From assembly GCA_964030785.1 (NCBI GenBank), contig OZ034975.1, positions 41,643,069 through 41,707,068 of the forward strand: a stretch of DNA of 64,000 nucleotides. The letters are read 5' to 3'. This document shows, piece after piece, positions 56,339 through 64,000 of the stretch (within the stretch, counting starts at the first letter, position 1; each line of letters opens with the position of its first letter). The notes under the pieces are model-generated. The model did not search any database. It worked only from the letters and a program-made list of their open reading frames with translations, and was not told the origin of the DNA. Source of the stretch: Siderastrea siderea. Its lineage: Eukaryota; Cnidaria; Anthozoa; Scleractinia; Rhizangiidae. The position numbers were made by a program, and so were the translations under genes.

Positions 56339-58324
56339 GTATGACATTTTCACCTTATATCTGTATTTTCCGTTACCGCAATTAATTTCCTGTACGTAAG
56401 AATACTACTATATGTCAGCTCCTATCAGAGACACCTACAGATGCGATGGGCAAGTAACTGGCTTGTTGTAATTTCTATCTTACGTCGGTTCCTGTCTCTG
56501 TCGTTGTGTTCCTACCTGAAAACGTCTTATACCAGAATCGTTTCACATTCATTAGTCTGCCTCTTCCAGGTGCATAACAATATACTAGCATGCCATGAAG
56601 AGAGAGACAGGGACGGCGGAGCTGGGGGCTGGGGGGGCTTTAGCCCCCCACGTTTGAGGAGGATGACATTTTATTTTTTTTTAGTATATGTAGTTATTCG
56701 AGAAAATACATATATCTTATTAGACGGTTTAGTGTGTAGTATCGTGGGATATTTTTACGAGTCGCGCCGTATTTTGGCGAACCCGTAGGGCGAGTCAAAA
56801 TACAAGAGGATTTATTATTCAACTTAGCTACAAAATGGAAAAGTGGTTTATAAACTGCCTGAGTTGCGTGACAAACTAACGTGACTTCTGAGCAGCGAGT
56901 GAGCGCGTCAGCGGAGTCAGGTTTCGCGCGCTTGACGAGAGGTTGTTGTTGATTGGTCAAAAACGAAAACTTGTCAAACCTGTGTCAATCGAGCGAAGCG
57001 TCGGGATTTTATTTCAAACTTGCAAGGAAGACAAAGATGGAACAAGGGAAAGCTGAATTATTTTCGGGTTTACAGTTAGATGAACAACAATGTTCTTGGT
57101 CACCGAGTAAAACTACGAAAAGAAAGAACTCGACAGAACAAACAGAACTCGAAAGTCAAGTCAAACAAAGTTAAACAGCACTTCAAGCTCAGTCATCTTC
57201 GTCCGAATCACTAACCACAGGTCGTTTTGGAAGAGATAGCGGTGGAGATTTCTGACCGACAACAATTGTGCATTTGTTGAAGACAGCTCCTGAGAAAAGA
57301 TGGGTTCCGTTTCCTGACTTTGACAAACAAATGACATAAAAGATTGTTAAGTTTCTTTAACGGACTTGAGGTCAGTTTTTGTCTTTTGTCTTGTATTTTA
57401 ATACGTTTCGATTTTCTTCAATAAATAAAGAAATTTCACTGTCGTCTAGGTCATTGCTTGTCTCTAGGATCTCGTTTTCGTTAAAAACCTCAAAATTTGG
57501 TAAGCATTTATTGTTTTCTTCCGGAAAAACGAGCGTTTCGGCCATTTTTTCATCGTTCACCTTGTAAGCCTAAAGCCTAACGTGGCAATTGTAGAAGACC
57601 TGTCAAACCAGTCTTCTGGAGCAGTTGAATAATAAATAAGAGTATTTGCCAGATGAAACTAGTGTTTAAATTGTTATTGCTTGAGTAAGTCACAAGAATT
57701 TACAAAGCTACAACTTTATACAAACCTCGTCGGAAACTTTTCGCGTTTACGTATTTTTAACATTTTCTCAGCGTGTGCTTCCTTCCCACAGACGGGAAGC
57801 TTGTGTTAAAAAACTGCAGGTTAGCGTAGGAGACCGGAAGGCTGAGAAATAACCTCCAAAATATTGCTGTAAGCACTAAAAGTGCCTTTCATTTTACGCT
57901 TTATCCAGGCTAATTATTTCAAGAAGTATCTCGCGGAGAATGCTGCAAATACGATTTCCGAGACTCTAGATTTCAAAATTTTCTGGGGGAGGATGCCCCC
58001 CAGAACCCCCTACCAACTCGCGCCTCCGGCGCTCGTTTTCAGGCCCCCACTTCAAAATACGCTCCGCCGTCCCTGTGAGATCGAGTTATGATAACCCTAG
58101 TTGTGATTTATGCAGTCTAGTAACAAACTGGGAAAACCCCGGCTGTGCGGGCCACCTCAGTATGCGTTCGAGGGGAAAATGTGACAATCGATGGCAACCA
58201 AGAGGCTGCCAATCTTTTCATAGGTGCTCCAAACATTGAAGTGATCACAAAATGAAGTGAACTGAGGTTTCTATGCCACATTACAGAAACACAAGACTGA
58301 AGTGTTATAATGTCTCCTGTCGTG

Positions 58325-58356
<32 letters not shown>

Positions 58357-61300
58357 GATTTCGGGCACAATAATTCCCACTGTATCTTGTAAACAGTGAC
58401 GTTTATAAACACGAAACTTTGCTAATAGTTAAACATTTCTTATCTTAAAGACAAGCTAAAATAACAACTTTGTAGAATGAGTAGTTAATATTTTTACGAA
58501 TGACCTCTCGGGTTAAACATTAGAGTGCAACTATGCACACAAAAAATCTCATTTTTCAACAGATTATGCTCTAGAATTCGTAAAGAAGGATGTCTCTGAC
58601 ATGGTGAACATCTGGGGTTTGCCGAGCATGAATGCGTTCACCGTGTGCTTCTGGATGAAGTCGAATGATTCTACTGATGGAACTCCTCTCAGCTACGCTG
58701 TACCTGTGGCTAACAACGAGATTCTTATAGCCAAACACAACAATTTTGATGTCTGGATCGGAAACGAGAAAAGGTAAGCTATGTGTGCATCTACCAATAT
58801 CGACCAGTTCAGAATAAATTTCTCCCTTGTAAAATGTTAAAACACAGGTCAAGTAAAAACTCCTGCTGAAAGGCTTTGATCCCCCTGGTCTAGTCCTTAG
58901 GATTGTATCCAAGACTTAAATCAGTAAGAATTTTGTTACTACAAGACTCTAGGGCTGGTTGTTACTGTAAAATTTTTTCACAAATATCTACTGCAGCTAA
59001 GCTTACTTGTAAAGTTGAAAGGAAATATCAATTTGACACGTATGTCGCCTCTTTTATTTCATAGGGCTCTAGGAGTGTCAGCTAATGACGGAGAATGGCA
59101 TCACATCTGTGTTTCCTGGGAAAACATCGCTGGATCTTTGGACTTCTACATGGACAGCGTCTTATCCGCAAACAAGACGAACTTCAAGAGAGGACACGTG
59201 ATAAGATCTGGTGGTTCTTTGGTGCTAGGCCAAGAGCAAGGTTCACTTGGTGGCGGCTTTAAAAACGCAACATCATTTCGGGGGTTGCTGACTAACCTCA
59301 ACGTGTGGAATTACTCTTTGTCACCAGATACAATCGCGCGAATCTCCAAAGGTTGCCTAAACGAAGAGCCGGGGACCGTGTACAAGTGGTCATATTTCAA
59401 ATATGGTGTCAGAGGAAGGTCCAGATTTCATGTTCCATCACCATGCGATGTAAAAGGTAAATGGTTCTTGTTTTGGGTGGAGGAGCTATTCTTTGGTTAC
59501 TTTGGACTTTTTGCTAGAGATAAGTAGCAATAGAACAAAATATATACTCTATTTTAGAACAGTAGGAAAATCATACCCTTTAGTAGAATAAGACATTTCA
59601 AAGCACAACCAGTCAGCCATGACCGTGGTCTCCGGTTTTTAATTTATTCTGTACCGATATCAAAGAAAAAGAGTTACATGTATGCAACATTTTCTTTAGA
59701 GACGGGCCCGGTTGTGCCACAGCATCCCCAAGGTTATAAGTCAGAGAAGTAGTCACGAGATTGGTTCAGTAAGAAGTAGTTCGTAGTCAGAACCCAGAAT
59801 AGTCGATTAGCAGCATAAAGCAGATTTACTTCCAAACTGAAGAGGTTCAACTCCACATCTTATTTCATTTTATTTTTCACAATCACACTTTCACAAAGGC
59901 CATAGCATCTTTGAATATGTAAATTTCAATAGGTTTAGATAAATTTGATTAGTTTCAATAATTCAATAGTTCTAGATAAATTTGATTAGGAAGGGTTCAT
60001 AATTTTTGTAGAGGGGAGCTATGGCGATTTTTAAGGAGGTCATGATTTTTTCCTGTCAGGTTTTAGGGGGGGGGGCTATCGAAAATTTCTCCCGATGTGA
60101 AAGAAGGTATAAGGGGGGGGGGGGGGGGCTATCAAAAACTTCCATAAAAACTGCCACCATCAGTTTACTCATATTTAGCAGAAGGATCTGTAAATGAAGT
60201 TCTAGTATAGCTGAAGCTTATAAATAGCAGTCGATATCAATGAATAATAAACTCACACTACAGTAATGCTTGCTTTAATTCTCAGAACATTTATTTAAAA
60301 TTCCGCCTTCCTCTTTTCTCCGCAGAGGTCTCTTTGCGTCACTAAGAGCTAAGAAGGAGGGAGACCACGCCTTTCACTCTTCCCATCGTCCCCCGCGCTC
60401 ATTAATTTTAAATTTTTATTTAAAATTTTATTAATGGGATACCAGCGAGAGCCTCTGTGGAGGGGAGAGTCCGTGTTCTTAGGTTTATATTCCAACTGGT
60501 GGTGAAGCTAGACGGCCTCAAAATGTGCCACCTTGTACAAAATTCAACGGAAAGCAAAACTTGTGGCACTCCCTCCACTTCTGGTACTGCACCTTCTTTT
60601 AGCTAGTGGAGAAGATGCGAAAAAACAGTTGGGCTCCTGTCTCGTTTTTGCAGGGACCCACGATTATTGGAGGCATTAAAGAAGCTCAGAGGTGATTCGT
60701 TGGATAATACCGCATGACCAGTTATAACGCAGTGGTTTGATGAAGATCAGAGAATAAATCAATTCTCACCTTTATCAAACCCCAGCATTTCTATCAAACC
60801 ACTAACTAGCTGTGCAGCATGGAAAGACCACATTAAAAATGGTCATGATTGACTCCATTGCGAGATAATATTTTGATCTAATTTGTACAACCTTTAGGTA
60901 TTTTAGAAAGCTAGATTCTATTTGTATGATGTTAGCACACTGTGTGTGTATTTTTCACGTGAAATATTACTGGAATGATGCCTCAACAAACCAAATGGCC
61001 ATTTTAGCTGGTTTAGAAGACTGCAGTGAATGTAAGCTGTATCCTTTTATTTCTGCTTATCAGTTTCATAAATTTAAGTTTTTCATTCCCAATAAACTAA
61101 TTAGTAGTTTGCTTATTAAACAATTGTCATAATGTGGTTAATTTTGAGAACAAAATTGTTTTGTTTTAGCCATCAGGCGGTGGTGGTGGAGGAGGGGCGG
61201 GAGGGGGGTCATCATATTGTGCCCACGGTTGTGGGTTATATTATTTATTTATTTACCAGAAGAAGATTGATGGCGTGGGGTTAGCTAAATATTACGAAAA

Positions 61301-64000
61301 AAAGTATAAAATACATATCTAGTTTACAGAACTGTGATTGAACGAGGAAAAAGACTGTTTAAATTTAGTTAAATTAGTGTTCTCAAAGACAGACTGAGGC
61401 AGACTGTTCCACTGAGTGATTTTTCTAGGGTAGAATGAAAGACGGTGAGAGGAGGTACTAGTAGATAAAGGAATGAAGCTGTAGCTGTGTGAGTGCCGGG
61501 ATCTTCGTTAATTCGAGTTGGATGCCTGAGGTACTTTCTGGCGTCAACTGGTAGATCTTGAAAAGGAGTGCAAGCCGCGCGTCAACTTTCCTCTGCTCCA
61601 GTGTTCTCCAGCCCAGATTTTCTAGCATGTCGGTGACACTAGAAGTGTTGTGGTATCTCTTCAATGTCCACCTAGCGGCACGCCGTTGAACCATCTTGAC
61701 CTTATAGGCAACTTTCATGTACTCCATCACTAAATTTAAAGGATTGCCTATGGTTCAACCATTCCAACAAACTCAGAATGGCGGGACATCATTATTAGTT
61801 TTTCAAAACCGATAAGGCGGTTTAAAAACCCTGAAATAGGAGAAGAAAGGCGCGATTGACTAAGTTGTGTATAAATTGTGGTATTCTCTCCGTACACATC
61901 TACGTTTATGTGGTTGCTGTAGGCATGAGATTTTGTGTCTCTGTTAATCAGGCTGAATAAGGGAGACTTCTGGGTTACCGCTTCACTAAATTATCAAGGT
62001 TAACATAACAACGCTCGATGGGACTTTCAAAATGTATAAAATTTACACTGGTAGAGAAGTACAATTTCGGAACCTTGACAACTGATCATGAAAAGAAATG
62101 AATTGAGGGAGACACTGTATACGTACTGCTCAAGTGCGTCACTGCAACTGAAGTCTAACAGAAATGTATACAGAACTTAAAAAGTAACAGTTAATTAACT
62201 AAGTAAATTAACGGGATCATGCCGATTTCTCCTCTTGAAAACTTCAAAAGTAGAATAACCACACGTGTTGAAAAGCCAAAGATATTGGCAATAAAAGGGC
62301 AAAAAATGTTACCTTTAACCCCCCCCCCCCCAGCCCCCCAAAAAAGTCTTACTAAAATCAATTATTGTAAATGGTTTCAACCGAAGAGTCATATCATAGG
62401 TCAGTAAATCATGATCGTCCGGGTGAGGGTAGTCCTGAGAAGGACTGTTTGAGGTGACATTGACAGACGTTTTGACAACCCATCATCAGAGTCAAGTGAA
62501 CTGTGAATCGTCAGTAGACGTTATAAGTCTCTGGTCGCTCTCCCGATTGGTCGACGATCTCGTGATGTTATTGGTTGTCTCTTAGTTAAGCCGTGATGTT
62601 ATTGGCTTGAAGACTGTAAGACGTGATTGGTGCGTTTCGATCTGTCTTTTGTTAGTCAAATGTCTGTTGGTATATTGCTAGTAAAATTAGTCGGTTCGTC
62701 TATTGTTTGTCTGTTACTATTGCCAGTCATTTGTAAGGTGCAGGTAGCTGTTGGCAACGGTTCAGTGGTGTTTGTTCTAAGTTAGTAAACCAGATTTCCA
62801 GAGTGGTTCGTTGATAGTAGTCCGTACTGTAGGTAACGCATTCAGCAGAGTCCCAGTCGATTCTGTGGTTTGTTTTTAAATGGTGCTCAGACCACCGAAA
62901 ATACAAAAACCTAACATACCCGTGCGACCCATAGTCTCATTCTGTGGGTTCCTGACTTACCAACTGTCCAAATACTTGACTACGTGCATACGGCTCTACC
63001 AACAGAACGCACGTACCCATTCAAGGCGGCCATTTTTTGTGTATCATGAGGGATAAGTCAATCTGATGCTACTAAAGCAAAGTGTGTTTCTTTTCTCTAA
63101 ACAATGTGGAAGACGTAATAGAGATTGAATGAGCAACCGTGTCGGTCTCTTATCAAAGTAAGGAATTTGCTGGTGGATAAAAGCGGACTGCAAAACAAAA
63201 TTGCTCAAACAATAGGTAAAGCTTTTGCAAGAGAGACCAACTGCGATCGTGTAAGGGCTGAGAGTTTCATAATTGCTCAACTGTTTGTTATCGTTCTGTT
63301 CTTGTTCTGTTAATCGCAATAAGATGACAAACAGTGTGCATCGAATTAAGTTAGAATCGAGATCAACGGAGTGCCAGGACGGAGTATGGGTTTATATGAA
63401 CAAAAAAAAGAAGACCTTCTATTCGAACTCAGCGTATTCGTAGGACCCACCCTTACAGTTTTTCTGGTGTAGAATTTATTCATGGTTAAGCTTTTAGTAT
63501 TGAGCCGTTTGAAACGAAAGCTTTACCTGACTAACATACTGAGTTTTCAGTGTTTATTGTGTATAAAACGGATAAATGGAGTTTGGAAAACTGAAGGCAA
63601 ATATGAGACGCTTACCCAAAGTGCGCTTTACATTCATAACGGAGAACAGGTCATAATAATAGTCAGAGAGCTCACTCTTTCTAGAGAGTGAGGAAACCCA
63701 AACAAGCTTCAATTCAAGTAAGTGTTAAATTAAATAAATGCGTAATTTACTTCTTCTACAGTCCCGCCATCACTGAAGAAACCTTTGGCTGCTAATCAAG
63801 TTGTAACAGAAGGTGATCCGCCTACAATCTCAATAACCTGTGAGGCAGATGGCTTCCCAACACCGAACATCCTGTGGACAAATGTGTTTGGCAATGGCAG
63901 TGACAGCAACGTTTTGTTTAATGGGACCCAGTATGAATTCAGCAACAACAGAACGAATGCTGGAACATATCGCTGTACTGCTGAGAATGGAATAGGAAGT
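56272..64000 (+). CDS. Receptor 3: pentraxin/LamG plus Ig protein (continues beyond window)
   Basis: Visible exons: 56272-56338 signal peptide, 58563-58773 and 59065-59456 pentraxin/LamG-like domain, and 63762-64000 Ig (cut by the window edge). Phases chain as 1, 2, 1. It belongs with receptors 1 and 2 by phase-1 modular build and shared flanking blocks (52965 and 59608), but has a pentraxin domain where receptor 2 has a V-like Ig. Whether it goes on to SEA, membrane and kinase domains cannot be seen. Confidence 0.75.
56608..58075. mobile_element. TIR element, CAGGGACGGCGG termini
   Basis: CAGGGACGGCGGAGC at the left is mirrored by GCTCCGCCGTCCCTG at the right, with further matching GGGGG/CCCCC blocks. 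hAT elements often begin CAGGG, but the flanks do not show a clean 8-bp duplication. It carries a deleted minus-strand gene (57189-57560). Confidence 0.7.
57189..57560 (-). pseudogene. Deletion remnant of a DUF3504/ZMYM2-like element protein
   Basis: The N-terminal part (57560-57372) starts MNDEKMAETLVF and reads ILETSNDLDDSEISLFIEEN, like the beginning of DUF3504 (ZMYM2/QRICH1-type, Crypton-derived) proteins. A separate frame ending at TGA 57191-57189 reads GAVFNKCTIVVG then PKRPVVSDSDEDD, a typical acidic C-terminus of the same sort of protein. The middle is missing, so the element is an internal-deletion derivative. Confidence 0.45.
58563..58773 (+). CDS. Receptor 3, pentraxin/LamG domain, exon 1 of 2
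   Basis: Acceptor TTTTTCAACAG, donor AAGGTAAGC. Encodes MNAFTVCFWMKSN, GTPLSYAVP and NEILIAKHNNFDVWIGNE, matching the first half of pentraxin domains (T-x-C-x-W, T-x-L-S-Y). Confidence 0.85.
59065..59456 (+). CDS. Receptor 3, pentraxin/LamG domain, exon 2 of 2
   Basis: Acceptor TTTATTTCATAG, donor AAGGTAAAT. Encodes NDGEWHHICVSWE, LVLGQEQGSLGGGF and GLLTNLNVWNYSLS; W-H-H-[IV]-C-x-[ST]-W and G-Q-E-Q are pentraxin hallmarks. Of the calcium-site motif GQEQD only GQEQ is kept, since the next residue is Gly. Confidence 0.87.
59608..59856 (+). repeat. Repeat copy shared with 38183-38442
   Basis: Same-orientation counterpart of the block in the first intron of receptor 2 (AGTCAGCCATGACCG ... GGTTCAACTCCAC). 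Confidence 0.7.
59870..61450. other. Receptor 3 intron, repeats only
   Basis: G-runs occur near 60067 and 60112. An inverted pair (CTCCGCAGAGGTCTCTTTGC near 60320 and CGAGAGCCTCTGTGGAGG near 60445) around an AT-rich centre looks like a small hairpin MITE. No exon is recognised. Confidence 0.45.
61458..61730 (-). mobile_element. CR1-like non-LTR retrotransposon, 3' coding remnant
   Basis: The minus-strand frame reads KVKMVQRRAARWTLKRYHNT, SSVTDMLENLGWRTLEQRK and ARLALLFKIYQL. This is the conserved C-terminal stretch of CR1/jockey-type ORF2 proteins (VQRRAAR ... SVTxML ... W-x-x-L-x-x-R-R). Only about 90 codons remain. Confidence 0.75.
61731..63761. other. Receptor 3 intron, no exon recognised
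   Basis: A C-run occurs at 62321-62337. Around 62400-62700 there is repeat-like sequence with GACATTGACAGACGTTTTGAC and alternating GATGTTATTGG motifs, probably a retroelement terminus. No coding exon was found. Confidence 0.4.
63762..64000 (+). CDS. Receptor 3, Ig I-set exon (cut by window end)
   Basis: Acceptor ACTTCTTCTACAG, phase 1. Encodes VPPSLKKPLAANQVVTEGD, ITCEADGFPTPNILW and GTYRCTAENGIGS to the last base. The donor lies outside the window. Confidence 0.87.

Overview
This is eukaryotic DNA, almost certainly from an anthozoan cnidarian, most likely a reef-building coral. The evidence is: spliced genes with GT-AG introns, phase-1 extracellular modules (Ig, EGF, SEA, pentraxin/LamG), a metazoan receptor tyrosine kinase, low gene density, and many short inverted-repeat transposons. 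The species cannot be fixed from the window. Exon boundaries were read by eye from splice signals and reading phase.

Layout. 0-16.7 kb has no intact gene. It holds a hAT-like inverted-repeat element (1.8-3.06 kb), a long fold-back element carrying 5S rRNA-like sequence (3.9-5.8 kb), an unidentified coding fragment (6.7-7.6 kb), an island of broken ORFs with a SLOG-like core (8.9-9.9 kb), a CR1-like remnant joined to an (ATGTT)n array (12.1-12.7 kb), a minus-strand transmembrane/tail exon pair (13.6-14.0 kb) and a TA-flanked element (14.2-15.4 kb).

Three related plus-strand receptor genes follow. Receptor 1 (16.9-34.2 kb) encodes Ig-Ig-Ig-EGF-SEA-transmembrane-kinase, but its activation loop is missing and the frame stops right after an altered DFG motif, so it is a broken or kinase-dead copy. 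Receptor 2 (37.5-49.3 kb, perhaps to 54.7 kb) has a signal peptide and five Ig-type exons, two of them from a recent tandem duplication; no kinase follows. Receptor 3 (56.3 kb to the window end) has a signal peptide, a pentraxin-type domain split over two exons and an Ig exon cut by the window edge.

The paralogues share exon phases and intron sequence. A duplicated upstream block (36.5-37.4 and 53.0-53.5 kb) and decayed Ig exons inside receptor 1 show that the cluster grew by segmental duplication and exon loss. Some of these genes could act as decoy or soluble relatives of a kinase receptor, but that is inference.

Introns are full of mobile DNA: a three-level nest (18.4-21.4 kb), a tyrosine-recombinase pseudogene with a C2H2 finger and a Myb/SANT domain (40.2-41.9 kb), a palindrome built on a compound microsatellite (39.6-40.0 kb), a GGAAC/GTTCC array (42.3-42.85 kb), a tandem array of 50-bp hairpins (49.5-49.95 kb) and several MITEs whose empty sites are visible in paralogous copies within this window.
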